Assembly (NCBI RefSeq): GCF_006442545.2
Contig: NZ_CP083952.1
Location: 1,729,501 to 1,793,500 of the forward strand
Length of the DNA: 64,000 nt
Direction: 5' to 3'
Source: Mesorhizobium sp. B2-1-8
GTDB lineage: Bacteria; Pseudomonadota; Alphaproteobacteria; Rhizobiales; Rhizobiaceae
Shown here: piece by piece, positions 49,016-58,508 of the stretch
How positions within the stretch are numbered: the first letter of the stretch is position 1
Layout of the letters: each line of letters begins with the position of its first letter
Program-made: the position numbers and the translations under genes
The notes under the pieces: generated by a model
Told to the model about the DNA's origin: nothing
The model's input: only the letters and a program-made list of their open reading frames with translations
Databases searched by the model: none

Positions 49016-51310
49016 TCAGGCGGCGACCTGGCCTTCGACGGCGCTGACCAGCGCATCGGGGTCGAGCGGCTTGGTGACGAAGCCGCTGGCGCCGTGGGCA
49101 AGCACCGCATGGCGGGTCTTTTCCTGGCTGTCGGCCGACAGCACCATGATCGGCACGGGCGGGACGGATGTCTCCTCTTCATGGCGGCGGATCGCGGCAA
49201 TGGCGTCCAGCCCGTCCATGACCGGCATATGCAGATCCATCAGCACCACGTCGAAGCGGCGGTTGTGGCTGGCGCCGGTGACCGCCTCGACGGCGGCCTT
49301 GCCGTTGCCGACCACCTTGACGCGATGCCCGGCCTTCAGCAGCGTTGCGCGGGCCAGCATGGCATTGATGTCGTTGTCCTCGGCGATCAGCACTGACAGG
49401 CCCTGCTGGCGTCCGCCTGACGGACGAAGTGCCGGTGCGCGGCGTTTTTCCGGCTGCGGCGGGGCGAGGACCGGTGCGTGGCTGCTCAAAAGGACACGCA
49501 AAAGTGTTCCTCCGCGCACTGGCCGGGCAAGGAATGTCGCGTAGCCGCTGGCGCGAAACTCGCCAAGCATGCCGCGTTCGGTGGGGGCAATCAGCGTGAT
49601 GGCTTCGCAATTGGAGAATCCATGCTGGCGAAGCCGCTTGAGCAGCCTTCCGTCACTCTCTTCCATGGCCGCGTCGACGAGAAGCACGTCGCAGCCGTCG
49701 GCAAAGGAAGCGGCCTGAGCCACGGTGGTGGCGATGCCGGCCACGCCGCCATTGGCGCGGATGGTGCGGGCGATGGCGTCGGCCTCGACGGTGTTCTTGG
49801 ACAGGATCACGGCGCGCCGGCCGGCAAGCGCGTCCTGCCGGCCCTGCGGCGGCTCGGTGGCCGACATGGCCGGGATTTCGAAGACGAATTCCGATCCCTG
49901 GCCAAGCCGGCTGGAAACCGAAATCGTGCCGCCCATGGCGGTCACCAGGCGCTTGGAGATGGCAAGTCCCAATCCGGCCCCGCCATGCGTGCGCGTCGAG
50001 GTGCCGTCGGCCTGCTCGAACTCCTCGAAGATGCGCTCCATGTCCTCGTCGCGCAGGCCAGGACCGGTATCGGCGATGGTGAAGCAGATGCGGTCGCTGA
50101 TCTCGGTGCGGGCGCGCGCGACGCTGACCAGCACGCCGCCGCCGTCGGTGAACTTGATGGCGTTGCCGATGAGGTTGAGCAGCACCTGCCTGACCCGGCC
50201 CGGATCGGCGGTGATCAATTGCGGCACGTCCGGTTCGACATGGCAGCCGAGGCCAATATTCTTGGCGAAGGCGCGCGCGGCCATCAGTTCGATGATGTTG
50301 TCGGCGATCTCGCGCACGGACATGGGCTGCGGTTCGGGATCGAAGCGTCCGGCCTCGATCTTGGAATAGTCGAGCAGGTCCTCGATCAGGGCAAGCAAGG
50401 CGCTGGCCGAGGTCGAGATGGCGCCGACATAGGTCTGCTGCTCCGGCGACAGGCTGGTGTCGGCGAGCAGCCTGGCCATGCCCATGATGCCGTTCATCGG
50501 CGTGCGGATCTCATGGCTGACGGTGGCGAGGAAGCGCGACTTTGCCTGGCTTGCGAACTCTGCCCGCTCGCGCGCGGTGATCATGGACGATTCGGCGCGC
50601 TTGCGTGCGGTGATGTCGCGGGCGATGGCGCGATGCGAGACGGCATTGCTGTCCTTGTCGCGCACCGATAGCTCGATCCACGAGAACCAGCGCGGGCCGG
50701 TCGGCGTGCGGATGGCAACGTCGGTGGAACTCAGGCATTCATGGTCGGAGAAAGCAGCATCGGGAACGAGGCCGACCTCGATGCCGAGCTCGGCAAGCGT
50801 CTTGCCGGCAAGGTCGCGTTGGTCGGTTTCGACGAGGTCGGCGAACACCTTGTTGGCATAGACGATGTAACCGTCGCGGTCGCGATGGATGACGAGATCG
50901 CCGAGCGCGTCGATGAGACCGCGAAAGCGCTCCTCGCTTTCCTGCATCTCCCACATGCGGTCGGCCAGCGTCTCGATCTCGGCGCGGTTGCGGGCGGTGG
51001 TTTCGTCGAGCAGCACCGTACTGCGGCGTACGCTGCGTCTGGCGTGCAGGTGCATGGCCAGGCCGGCAAGGCCGGTTACCAGCAACGCCAGACTGATGAA
51101 GGCCGGCGCCCCGGTCAGGTAGGAGAGGCCGGCCAGCACCAGAACGGCAACGAAGGTCAGTATCGGCAGGCCTTCGCGCTTGGCCGGCTGCTGATCGGGC
51201 ACCAGCGGCGGCGCGGCGATAAACCGCCGCACGGATGCCGGCGCTTGCGCCGGCGCCGCATCGGTGTCGTCGCCAGCGTCGGCCTGCTGGCTGTCGGATT
51301 CCGCGATCAT
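49016..51310 (-). CDS. Hybrid sensor histidine kinase with PAS and two receiver domains
   Basis: This 764-residue protein has two N-terminal membrane segments (about 48-87), a coiled-coil-like stretch and a PAS domain (about 125-240, [18 protein letters not shown]). It then has a HisKA domain with [18 protein letters not shown] (about 265) and a HATPase_c domain ([32 protein letters not shown]). A degenerate receiver (about 505-620, with [10 protein letters not shown]) and a full C-terminal receiver (about 640-755, [27 protein letters not shown]) complete it. It is likely a phosphorelay kinase, BarA-like in plan, with unknown signal. Confidence 0.9.
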   Translation of the reverse strand: MIAESDSQQADAGDDTDAAPAQAPASVRRFIAAPPLVPDQQPAKREGLPILTFVAVLVLAGLSYLTGAPAFISLALLVTGLAGLAMHLHARRSVRRSTVLLDETTARNRAEIETLADRMWEMQESEERFRGLIDALGDLVIHRDRDGYIVYANKVFADLVETDQRDLAGKTLAELGIEVGLVPDAAFSDHECLSSTDVAIRTPTGPRWFSWIELSVRDKDSNAVSHRAIARDITARKRAESSMITARERAEFASQAKSRFLATVSHEIRTPMNGIMGMARLLADTSLSPEQQTYVGAISTSASALLALIEDLLDYSKIEAGRFDPEPQPMSVREIADNIIELMAARAFAKNIGLGCHVEPDVPQLITADPGRVRQVLLNLIGNAIKFTDGGGVLVSVARARTEISDRICFTIADTGPGLRDEDMERIFEEFEQADGTSTRTHGGAGLGLAISKRLVTAMGGTISVSSRLGQGSEFVFEIPAMSATEPPQGRQDALAGRRAVILSKNTVEADAIARTIRANGGVAGIATTVAQAASFADGCDVLLVDAAMEESDGRLLKRLRQHGFSNCEAITLIAPTERGMLGEFRASGYATFLARPVRGGTLLRVLLSSHAPVLAPPQPEKRRAPALRPSGGRQQGLSVLIAEDNDINAMLARATLLKAGHRVKVVGNGKAAVEAVTGASHNRRFDVVLMDLHMPVMDGLDAIAAIRRHEEETSVPPVPIMVLSADSQEKTRHAVLAHGASGFVTKPLDPDALVSAVEGQVAA

Positions 51311-51453
51311 GCGAAATCCATTGCCAGACAGAGATTATGGAAAATTGCGGGGGATCGTTCGAATTTTAGCGGATCGGGCATTTTTGACCCGGCGGCGACG
51401 GATTTGCCAGCCGATGTGGCAATTCCGTCCGGCGCCTGCGATCCCTGTGTCGG

Positions 51454-52443
51454 TCACATGTCGACGACGACGCGACCGCGGATCTTGCCATCGACGATGT
51501 CGTGTGCCGCACCGATGATGCCGTCGAAGCCGATGGTCGTGGACAGGCTGGCAAGCTTGTCGACATCGAGATCGGCGCCGATGCGCCGCCAGGCCTCGAG
51601 GCGTACGGCCTTCGGCGCCATCACCGAATCGATGCCGAGCAGCGAGACACCGCGCAGGATGAAGGGAGCGACGCTCGACGGCAGATCCATGCCGCCGGCC
51701 AGGCCGCAGGCGGCGACCGCCCCGCCATAGGAGGTCATCGACAGAACGTTGGCCAGCGTGTGACTGCCGACCGAATCGATGCCGCCGGCCCAGCGCTCCT
51801 TGGAGAGCGGCTTGGCAGGCTGGTTGAGCTCGTCGCGCGATATCACCTCGGCGGCGCCAAGGTTGATCAGATAAGGGCTTTCGGCATTGCGGCCGGTCGA
51901 GGCGATAACATGGTAGCCGAGGCTGGACAGGATCGAGACCGCGACCGAACCGACGCCGCCGGCGGCGCCCGTCACCACGACAGGGCCGCGATCGGGCAGG
52001 ATGCCGTGCCGCTCCAGCGCCATGACACAGAGCATGGCCGTGTAGCCGGCGGTGCCGACCGCCATGGCATCATGCGCGCTCATGCCTTCCGGCAGAGGCA
52101 CCAGCCAGTCGCCTTTGACGCGGGCGCGCCCGGCATAGGCGCCGAAATGGATTTCGCCGACGCCCCAGCCGTTCAGGATGACCTTGTCGCCCTTGCGCCA
52201 CTCGGGATTGGAAGAGGAGATGACGGTGCCGGCGAGGTCGATGCCCGGCACCAGCGGCCATCGGCGGATCACCGGCGCCTTGCCCGATATGGCCAGTCCA
52301 TCCTTGTAGTTCACCGTCGTCGCCTCGACCGCGACGGTGACGTCGCCCTCCATCAGATCGGCGTCGGTGAGATCGGTCACGGCGACCGACTGTTTTTTTT
52401 CGGCATCGCGCGAAACGAGGATGGCTTTGAAGGTTTCGGTCAT
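51454..52443 (-). CDS. AcuI/YhdH-type MDR oxidoreductase (acryloyl-CoA reductase-like)
   Basis: This 329-residue MDR protein has NYKDGLAISGKAPVIRRWPLVPGIDLAG early on and the NADPH fold VVVTGAAGGVGSVAVSIL near residue 150. It also has GLAGGMDLPSSVAPFILRGVSLLGIDSV, the pattern of AcuI and YhdH. Members reduce acryloyl-CoA to propionyl-CoA using NADPH. The start at 52443 is preferred to 52677 because AGAAAG precedes it and the extension looks like non-coding sequence overlapping lspA. Confidence 0.9.
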   Translation of the reverse strand: MTETFKAILVSRDAEKKQSVAVTDLTDADLMEGDVTVAVEATTVNYKDGLAISGKAPVIRRWPLVPGIDLAGTVISSSNPEWRKGDKVILNGWGVGEIHFGAYAGRARVKGDWLVPLPEGMSAHDAMAVGTAGYTAMLCVMALERHGILPDRGPVVVTGAAGGVGSVAVSILSSLGYHVIASTGRNAESPYLINLGAAEVISRDELNQPAKPLSKERWAGGIDSVGSHTLANVLSMTSYGGAVAACGLAGGMDLPSSVAPFILRGVSLLGIDSVMAPKAVRLEAWRRIGADLDVDKLASLSTTIGFDGIIGAAHDIVDGKIRGRVVVDM

Positions 52444-52498
52444 CTTTCTCTCCGCGAACTTGCTTGGCGTCTGACTGTGCGGCGATGGCCGCTTGGGG

Positions 52499-52996
52499 TC
52501 AATCTTTGGAAGGCTTGGCGTTCGAAGGTTTCGGTTCACGCCGCCAGCCGATGAGTTCGTCGAAGACGACCAGTGCCGCGCCCACGGAAATGAAGGCATC
52601 CGCAAGGTTGAAGACGGCGAAGGACCAGACCGGCGTGTGGAACAGGATGTAATCGATGACATGGCCGTAGACGGCACGGTCGATCAGATTGCCCACCGCG
52701 CCGCCGATGATCAGCGCAAAGCCGATGCGGGTGATGACGTGGCCCGATGGCGTCCGCGTGGCAAGGTAAAGCACGAAAGCCACGACCAGCACGGCGATGA
52801 CCACGAGGCCGGTGTCGCCGAAGGAGGAGAACATCGAGAAGGCGATGCCCGTATTATAGGTGCGAAACAGCGCCAGGAAGGGCAGGAGGTCGAGCTTTTC
52901 CTGGAAGGGCAGGCCGGCCTCGACCAGTGCCTTTATCCATTGGTCGAGCGCGATGGCGACGATGACGAGCAGCGCGTAGGGAGACCATGATTTCAC
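52499..52996 (-). CDS. lspA: Lipoprotein signal peptidase (signal peptidase II)
   Basis: This 165-residue inner-membrane protease has four membrane segments and the two catalytic aspartates in GGAVGNLIDRAVYGHVIDYI and FAVFNLADAFI. It removes signal peptides from prolipoproteins after lipid attachment. The gene follows the SpoU-type methyltransferase by 13 bases in the same direction, an arrangement common in rhizobia. Full length is normal for the family. Confidence 0.95.
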   Translation of the reverse strand: MKSWSPYALLVIVAIALDQWIKALVEAGLPFQEKLDLLPFLALFRTYNTGIAFSMFSSFGDTGLVVIAVLVVAFVLYLATRTPSGHVITRIGFALIIGGAVGNLIDRAVYGHVIDYILFHTPVWSFAVFNLADAFISVGAALVVFDELIGWRREPKPSNAKPSKD

Positions 52997-53009
52997 GATT
53001 GGGCAACCC

Positions 53010-53867
53010 TCATTGCTGGTCCGGGATTGGTTCGAGCTTCAGCGCGCCGCGCCGGATCTCGAACAGCATGATGCCGGTGGCGACCGCGAGATTGAGCGAA
53101 TCGGCACGGCCCGCCTGCGGAATCCTGAGCAGCCTGTCGCAGCTTGCCGTCAGGCTTTCGGGCAGGCCCTGTTGCTCATTGCCCATCATCAAAAGTACTG
53201 GCCCGCGGGAAAAATCGACCGAGCGGTAATCGACCGCGCCCATCAGATGCGTGCCGGCGACGAGACCTGAAAAGCCGCCGCGCCAGGCAAGGAATGCTTC
53301 GGTCGTTGCCTTCGCCACTGGCACGGCGAAGATCGATCCCATGGTGGCGCGTACCGTCTCGACGGAAAACGGATCGGTGGTGTCGCCGACCAGAATGACG
53401 CCCTTGGCGCCGACGGCATCGACCGTGCGAATGACGGTGCCGAGATTGCCGGGATCGCGCACCCGGTCGAGCGCCACCCAGACGTCGCCATTGTCGGCAC
53501 GGATGTCCTTCAGGGCCAGGAATTTTTGCGAAAAGACGCCGACCACCATTTGCGGATTGTCACGGCGGGTGATGGCGACAAGCACCTTTTCCGACACTTC
53601 GAGCACGGTACCCCCGGCTGCAACCGTGCGCGCCGCGACTTTTTCCACGGCCGCGTTGCCGCGTCCGGCCTTGGCGAAAACAAGCGTCCTGATCTGCCAG
53701 CCCAAGTCGAGCGCGTCGATGACCAGCTTCAGCCCCTCGGCCATGAAGGCGTTCTGCTGGTCGCGGAATTTCTTCAAGGCGAGCGCCTTGATGTCCTTGA
53801 CCAGCGGGTTGGCGAGGCTGGTGACTTCCTTCACCTGGCCAGGCGCGCCGGCGTGCCGTTCGTTCAT
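53010..53867 (-). CDS. SpoU/TrmH-family RNA methyltransferase
   Basis: This 285-residue enzyme has an N-terminal substrate-binding domain (about 1-100, LANPLVKDIKALALKKFRDQ) and a C-terminal knotted SPOUT domain. The latter has WVALDRVRDPGNLGTVIRTV, GPVLLMMGNEQQGLPESL and RIPQAGRADSLNLAVATGIML. It transfers methyl from AdoMet to a ribose 2'-OH of rRNA or tRNA. The upstream gene encodes a second RNA methyltransferase and its stop lies 1 base from this ATG, so the two are co-expressed. Confidence 0.9.
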   Translation of the reverse strand: MNERHAGAPGQVKEVTSLANPLVKDIKALALKKFRDQQNAFMAEGLKLVIDALDLGWQIRTLVFAKAGRGNAAVEKVAARTVAAGGTVLEVSEKVLVAITRRDNPQMVVGVFSQKFLALKDIRADNGDVWVALDRVRDPGNLGTVIRTVDAVGAKGVILVGDTTDPFSVETVRATMGSIFAVPVAKATTEAFLAWRGGFSGLVAGTHLMGAVDYRSVDFSRGPVLLMMGNEQQGLPESLTASCDRLLRIPQAGRADSLNLAVATGIMLFEIRRGALKLEPIPDQQ

Positions 53868-53868
53868 G

Positions 53869-54951
53869 TCAAGCCACCCAGCGCGAAAACAGTGAAGTCG
53901 AAAGCGCCCGGCCGGCGGACTTTTCACGGATGATCAACTCACCCGATTCGACCTTGCCGCCCATGCCGGCGAAGGTGTCGCGCATCAGAGCGTGGATGGC
54001 GAAGAAGGAGGCGCGGATCGAATAGGCGGTCAGTACCACGGCAAGCGGCTTCGGGGTCAGGATCGAGCGACAGAGGTCCGTCAGATCAGGCAGGTCCTCG
54101 AACAACTGCCAGACCTCGCCCTTGGGGCCGCGGCCATAGGCCGGCGGATCGAACAGGATGATGTCGTAGCGGCTGCCGCGACGCTCCTCGCGCTCGGCGA
54201 ACTTCACCGCGTCGTCGACGATCCAGCGGATCGGCTTGGCGCCAAGGCCGGCCATCTCCTGGTTCTCCCGCGCCCAGCCGATCGCCTTCTTCGAGGCGTC
54301 GACATGAGTGACCTCCGCGCCCGCGCGCGCGGCCACCAGCGAGGCAAGGCCGGTATAGCCGAACAGGTTGAGCACCTTGACCGGCCGCCTGGCCGCCACG
54401 ATCAAGCCCGCCATATGGTCCCAGTGCGAGGCCTGCTCGGGAAAGACGCCGACATGGCGAAACGAGGTGAAACGGCCGAGATAGTCGATGCCGTCATGCT
54501 TCATCGGCCAGGTTTCGCCTAGCGGTGTCTTGGGAAAACGCCAGCGGCCGATGCCTTCCTCGTCGGTGTCGCCGGTGAAGATCGCGTCGGCGCGCTCCCA
54601 GTCCCTTGCCGGCAGGGCCTTCTGCCAGATCGCCTGGCCCTCGGGGCGCACGATGCGGTAGGGGCCGTATTGTTCGAGCTTTTGGCCGGCGCCGCTGTCG
54701 AGCAGCGCGTAGTCCGCGTTGGGAGCTACCTCGAGGATTACCGGAAGTTGCTCAGCGGGCAGCGCGCCTTCGCGGCGGGCGAGGATGCGCGGCGCGGATT
54801 TCGGCTGGTTTTCCGGTTTCACATTGTGCTGTTCGCGCGGCCTGGGATCTGGCTTGACCGCGGACCGATTCTCGGCGGGGCGCGGCTCTACGGTCCCGCT
54901 CTTCGCTGGGTGCGGTCGGCCGTCGCGGCGTTTGTCGCGAAAAGACTTCAA
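53869..54951 (-). CDS. Class I SAM-dependent RNA methyltransferase, RlmI-like
   Basis: This 360-residue protein has a basic low-complexity N-terminus (about 1-60) and a Rossmann methyltransferase domain with VLNLFGYTGLASLVAARAGAEVTHVD and the catalytic motif IILFDPPAYGRGPKGEVW. It resembles RlmI (23S rRNA m5C1962) and RlmK-like enzymes without the PUA domain. Coupled to the SpoU-type enzyme by its stop. The exact target nucleotide is unknown. Confidence 0.83.
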   Translation of the reverse strand: MKSFRDKRRDGRPHPAKSGTVEPRPAENRSAVKPDPRPREQHNVKPENQPKSAPRILARREGALPAEQLPVILEVAPNADYALLDSGAGQKLEQYGPYRIVRPEGQAIWQKALPARDWERADAIFTGDTDEEGIGRWRFPKTPLGETWPMKHDGIDYLGRFTSFRHVGVFPEQASHWDHMAGLIVAARRPVKVLNLFGYTGLASLVAARAGAEVTHVDASKKAIGWARENQEMAGLGAKPIRWIVDDAVKFAEREERRGSRYDIILFDPPAYGRGPKGEVWQLFEDLPDLTDLCRSILTPKPLAVVLTAYSIRASFFAIHALMRDTFAGMGGKVESGELIIREKSAGRALSTSLFSRWVA

Positions 54952-55041
54952 GAGGCAGCTTCTCCGGCGGTTCGGCCCGCTTCTGCCACAGCTATGCCCA
55001 TCGGCGCAACAAACCCGCGCAACATTGCGATTGCGAACGGC

Positions 55042-55527
55042 TCAGCCACGCCCGATCGAAAGCAGGGCGACAAGCAGCGAAACGAAACCGGCAGCCTTGG
55101 CCGCCGTGACCGCCATGTGGCCGGTCTCCCAGCGCAGCCGTATGGCTTCGAAATTGTCGGGAATCGGGCCTGGCACCCAGGTGGCGAGAACGTTATTGGC
55201 CGCTTTGACGAGAACGAACCAAAGCACGAGGGACAGCGCATAGAGCAAGGTGGCGGCGAGTGCGAACGAGAACGCCGACCGATCCTCGCGCAGCAGCCAT
55301 GCCAGCAGTCCCGGGCAGGCGACCGCCGCGACATCCAGCGGCGCGCCAACGATTGCGAAGAGCAGGAACTGGCCATTGAAAACGGTCGCCTCGCGCCAAA
55401 GCGCCGGGGACCACCGGGTGAGCCGGGGCGCCGATTCCAGGACATGGGCGAAGGACGGTCCGAGGCTGAGCGCAGCGATGGTGGCGGTCAAGACAGACCA
55501 GAACAGCAGGAAGCCATGTATTCGCAT
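55042..55527 (-). CDS. Four-helix membrane protein, DUF1772-like
   Basis: This 161-residue protein has four hydrophobic segments (LLFWSVLTATIAALSLGPSF, FLLFAIVGAPLDVAAVACPG, FALAATLLYALSLVLWFVLV and AVTAAKAAGFVSLLVALLS). It has an N...FN motif in the second loop and RWETGHM near the end, as in DUF1772/anthrone-oxygenase-like proteins. It lies 83 bases from a truncated WYL-type regulator in the divergent direction, so a former regulator-target pair is possible. Function unknown. Confidence 0.65.
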   Translation of the reverse strand: MRIHGFLLFWSVLTATIAALSLGPSFAHVLESAPRLTRWSPALWREATVFNGQFLLFAIVGAPLDVAAVACPGLLAWLLREDRSAFSFALAATLLYALSLVLWFVLVKAANNVLATWVPGPIPDNFEAIRLRWETGHMAVTAAKAAGFVSLLVALLSIGRG

Positions 55528-55609
55528 GACGCAACAACGGTTCCGGGCCGAAGCCGTTCCTAACCGTCGCCACTTGCCGTTGCCTCAGCCCTGGCCCTTA
55601 TCGTCGTCC

Positions 55610-55744
55610 ATGTCCCGTTCCGAACGCCTGCTCGATCTGATCAAGTCGCTGCGCCGGCACCGCTGGCCGGTGAGCGGGCGGGTGCTGGCCGATGATCTCG
55701 GGATTTCGGTCCGCACCTTTGTGGCGCGGCCGATTTCGCCCTGA
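55610..55744 (+). pseudogene. N-terminal fragment of a WYL/HTH_11-type regulator
   Basis: The frame begins SRSERLLDLIKSLRRHRWPV and SGRVLADDLGISVRT, the standard start and helix-turn-helix of WYL-domain (YafY-like) regulators that are over 220 residues long. After RTF it runs into unrelated sequence and stops at 44 codons. In another frame the following bases read AADFALIAGAMGAKLA and a stop, looking like the end of a different gene. This is a deletion junction, with only remnants of both sides. Confidence 0.75.
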
Positions 55745-55777
55745 TCGCAGGGGCGATGGGCGCCAAACTCGCTTGAG

Positions 55778-56743
55778 CTAGCCTCTGAGCGCCTTGTAGA
55801 CGGCAATGCCGGCGGCCAAGTCCTCGAGTGCTGCGCCAACCGACTTGAACAGCGTAATCTCGTCAGGGCTACCGCGGCCTTGCTTCTGGCCGCGCGTCAG
55901 TTCGTGCAGGTCGGCGACGATGGCTTCCGGTTTCAGCACGCCGGAGGCCAGTGGCTGGACGATGTCGCCGGCCTCCTTGGTGGCGCCGGCGCGGGTGTCG
56001 ACATAGACGCGGGCGCGCAAGATCGCCTCGTCATCGCTTTCGCGCATCGTCGGGGTAAAGCCGCCAACCAGATCGACATGGGTCCCTGGCCGCAGCAGTG
56101 CGCCCTTGATCAGCGGCGTGGTGGTGATTGTCGCCGAGGAGACGATGTCGGCCTGGCCAAGCTCGGCATCGAGATCGGTCGCGGCGCTGGCTGCGAAGCC
56201 CTCGGCGCGCAGCTCGGCCGCGACTTTCTCGGCGTTGGCCGGGGTACGGTTCCAGATGCGGATGGTCTTGATTGGCCGCACGGCGCTGTGCGCCTTGGCC
56301 AGGAAGGGTGACAGCGCGCCGGCGCCGACCACCAGCAGCCGCGAGGCATCGTCACGGGCGAGATAGGATGCCGCGAGCGCCGAGGCGCAGGCCGTGCGCC
56401 ACTGCGTCAGCCGCTGGCCGTCGATCAGCGCTTCCGGTTCGCCGGTGCCGCCATCGAGCAGGAGGTAGAGCCCCATCACGGCGGGCTTGCCGATCGCGTT
56501 GTTGTCGGGCGAGACGGTGACGATCTTGACGCCGATATGGCCGCCGGCGGAACCGCCCGCGGCGTGAAAATCGGTCCAGGCCGGCATCAGCAGCAGGGTC
56601 GACGCCGCACCGTCGGGCCTTTCGACCGCATGATGATGCCTGACTGGCTGCACCGCGCCCTCGCGAAAAGCCGCGCGCAGCGTCTCGACCAGTCCAGGAA
56701 AGGTCAGTGCACGATCGACCTCCGCCGCCGAAATGGTCAGCAT
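55778..56743 (-). CDS. Ornithine cyclodeaminase/mu-crystallin-family protein
   Basis: This 321-residue protein has LTFPGLVETLRAAFREGAVQ, KIVTVSPDNNAIGKPAVMG, DGQRLTQWRTACASALAASYLA and a Rossmann motif LVVGAGALSPFLAKAHSA near residue 130. Family members convert ornithine to proline with release of ammonia, or reduce ketimines such as pyrroline-2-carboxylate. The VNTD-like VDTRAGATKEAGD and SVGAALEDLAAGI are also conserved. The start at 56743 gives the expected length. The substrate remains open. Confidence 0.87.
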   Translation of the reverse strand: MLTISAAEVDRALTFPGLVETLRAAFREGAVQPVRHHHAVERPDGAASTLLLMPAWTDFHAAGGSAGGHIGVKIVTVSPDNNAIGKPAVMGLYLLLDGGTGEPEALIDGQRLTQWRTACASALAASYLARDDASRLLVVGAGALSPFLAKAHSAVRPIKTIRIWNRTPANAEKVAAELRAEGFAASAATDLDAELGQADIVSSATITTTPLIKGALLRPGTHVDLVGGFTPTMRESDDEAILRARVYVDTRAGATKEAGDIVQPLASGVLKPEAIVADLHELTRGQKQGRGSPDEITLFKSVGAALEDLAAGIAVYKALRG

Positions 56744-56780
56744 GAAAAGCTCCGTGAAAAGAAATGCGCCGGCCGGCGCT

Positions 56781-57146
56781 TCAATTGGTGGGCTTCGGCA
56801 ATGCTGACCCCTGGGCTGACCCCTGGGCTGATCCTTGGACCGGGGCTTGCGGCATTGAAGGCGCGCGGACCGCCTGGCGCAGGTTTTCGGCCTCGACGCC
56901 ACGCTGGCGCGCCAGCTTGCGGTAGCGGCCCTGCTTGACCCAGGTCGCCAGGCTGCCGACGATCATGCCGATGGCGAGCGCCAGGAACAGGAAGATGAAC
57001 AGAGGCAAGGTCAGCGTCAGCTTGGGATTGCCGGGGTTGAACGGGTCCAGCGTGAAGGCGACGAGTTCGCGGTTGGCGACGGCCAAGGCGATCAGGATGA
57101 TCGCCAGGGGCACGAAGACCACGATGAGCATGAAACGATTGAGCAT
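56781..57146 (-). CDS. LapA-domain (DUF1049) membrane protein
   Basis: This 121-residue inner-membrane protein has two membrane segments (IVVFVPLAIILIALAVAN and LPLFIFLFLALAIGMIVGS) and a short basic cytoplasmic tail. The C-terminus carries the QGSA tetrapeptide three times, encoded by a 12-base tandem repeat. It ends the sppA-ihfB-lapA group that is conserved in rhizobia. LapA proteins are linked to LPS assembly in E. coli, where a LapB partner is required; none is here. Confidence 0.85.
   Translation of the reverse strand: MLNRFMLIVVFVPLAIILIALAVANRELVAFTLDPFNPGNPKLTLTLPLFIFLFLALAIGMIVGSLATWVKQGRYRKLARQRGVEAENLRQAVRAPSMPQAPVQGSAQGSAQGSALPKPTN
56803..56838. repeat. 12-bp tandem repeat within the LapA gene
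   Basis: The unit GCTGACCCCTGG occurs twice exactly, followed by a third copy with two changes (GCTGATCCTTGG). It encodes repeated QGSA residues in the tail of the protein. A unit that is a multiple of three keeps the frame when copies change. Confidence 0.8.
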
Positions 57147-57187
57147 GATAATTTCCGTCGCAAGCCGGCCGGGACAAGGTCGTCCGG

Positions 57188-57472
57188 CTACTTGCCGCCG
57201 TTCAGCCTTTCACGCAGTTCCTTGCCGGTCTTGAAGAACGGCACCCATTTCTCCTCGACCTCGACGGATTCGCCGGTGCGCGGGTTGCGGCCGGTGCGGG
57301 CGGGTCGGTTCTTCACCGAAAAAGCGCCGAAACCGCGCAATTCGACCCGGTTGCCCTCGGCAAGCGCGTCGGTGATTTCATCGAAGATCGCGCCGACGAT
57401 GTTTTCGACGTCGCGCAGGAAAAGATGCGGATTGCGCGTGGCAATAATCTGCACAAGCTCGGACTTGATCAT
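57188..57472 (-). CDS. ihfB: Integration host factor beta subunit
   Basis: This 94-residue protein is a typical HU/IHF-fold subunit with [46 protein letters not shown] near residue 45, and the C-terminal [15 protein letters not shown]. The Pro in the beta arm NPRTG intercalates DNA. With IhfA from elsewhere it bends DNA by about 160 degrees. It lies between sppA and lapA, the conserved order. Confidence 0.95.
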   Translation of the reverse strand: MIKSELVQIIATRNPHLFLRDVENIVGAIFDEITDALAEGNRVELRGFGAFSVKNRPARTGRNPRTGESVEVEEKWVPFFKTGKELRERLNGGK

Positions 57473-57551
57473 CAGACGGGTCCCCGTGAAAGCAGTTCGG
57501 CCAAAATTATCAGGATGATTTTATTTGCTTTTTCAGCTGTCCCAACGCGTC

Positions 57552-58508
57552 TCAAGGGTGCCAGACGGAAACGAGACCGTCAAGAAACAAGCGGTCGGCG
57601 CCAAGTTCGTGGATGACGTCGCCGCCGGAGTCCGGCAGGCCGAGCGCGCCGGCGATGGTGTGTGCCATCGCCTTCGAGAACAGGAAACCGCCGCGCCGTT
57701 CCGTGTCCTTCCACTCGACCACCTTGAGCTTGGCATCGACACCCTTGGTCGCCAGCCAGTCGATCGCCACGGATTCGCCGCCGACGGCGTCGATCAGCCC
57801 GTTGGCAACACCCTGGCGGCCGGTGAAGATCGAACCGTCGGCGAGCGCCAGCGCCTGTTCGTGGGTCATCTTGCGGCGTTCCGCGACGATGCCGACGAAC
57901 CAGTCGTAGCTGTCGAGGATGAGCTTGCGGACCATGGCGCGCTCGTCGTCATTGGTCGGCTTGAAGGGCGAGGGTGAGGCTTTGAGCGGCGAGGATTTAA
58001 CCTCCTCCAGCTTGACGCCGAGCTTGTCCATCAGGCCGCTGACGTCAGGATACTGGATCAGCACGCCGATCGAGCCGACGATCGAGGTCTTGCGGGCGAC
58101 AATATGGTCGGCGGCGCTGGCGATCATGTAGCCCGCCGACGCGGCGAGCGTGCCGACCTCGGCCACGACAGGCTTGTCGGCGGCGAGCTTGCGCACCTCC
58201 TCGTAGATCGATTCCCCGCCGACGGTCGTGCCGCCAGGAGAATCGACCACCAGGATCACGCCCTTTACTTTCGGCGACAGGCGGATGGTCTCCAGCCGCT
58301 TGATCAGTTCGTCGTCCTCGGTGATGGTGCCTTCGATCCTGACCTTGGCGATGTGGTCGACGGCGGAGCCGCCGAAATCGTCGCCATAGAACCATGCCGA
58401 CAGCGCAATCACCCCGAGCGCCACGATGCCAAAGGCCGCAACGCGCCAGAAAGTCAGCTTGCGCCGCAAGCGGCGGCGGTCGATCAGGTCGTCGGCTCTC
58501 AATGCCAT
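57552..58508 (-). CDS. sppA: Signal peptide peptidase SppA
   Basis: This 318-residue membrane serine protease has one N-terminal anchor (about 22-42) and a ClpP-like domain. It has LVVDSPGGTTVGGESIYEE, the nucleophile region GTLAASAGYMIA and the general base Lys in SSPLKASPSPF, the short single-domain form. It degrades signal peptides after cleavage. The start at 58508 is chosen over 58520. It is the first gene of sppA-ihfB-lapA. Confidence 0.92.
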   Translation of the reverse strand: MALRADDLIDRRRLRRKLTFWRVAAFGIVALGVIALSAWFYGDDFGGSAVDHIAKVRIEGTITEDDELIKRLETIRLSPKVKGVILVVDSPGGTTVGGESIYEEVRKLAADKPVVAEVGTLAASAGYMIASAADHIVARKTSIVGSIGVLIQYPDVSGLMDKLGVKLEEVKSSPLKASPSPFKPTNDDERAMVRKLILDSYDWFVGIVAERRKMTHEQALALADGSIFTGRQGVANGLIDAVGGESVAIDWLATKGVDAKLKVVEWKDTERRGGFLFSKAMAHTIAGALGLPDSGGDVIHELGADRLFLDGLVSVWHP

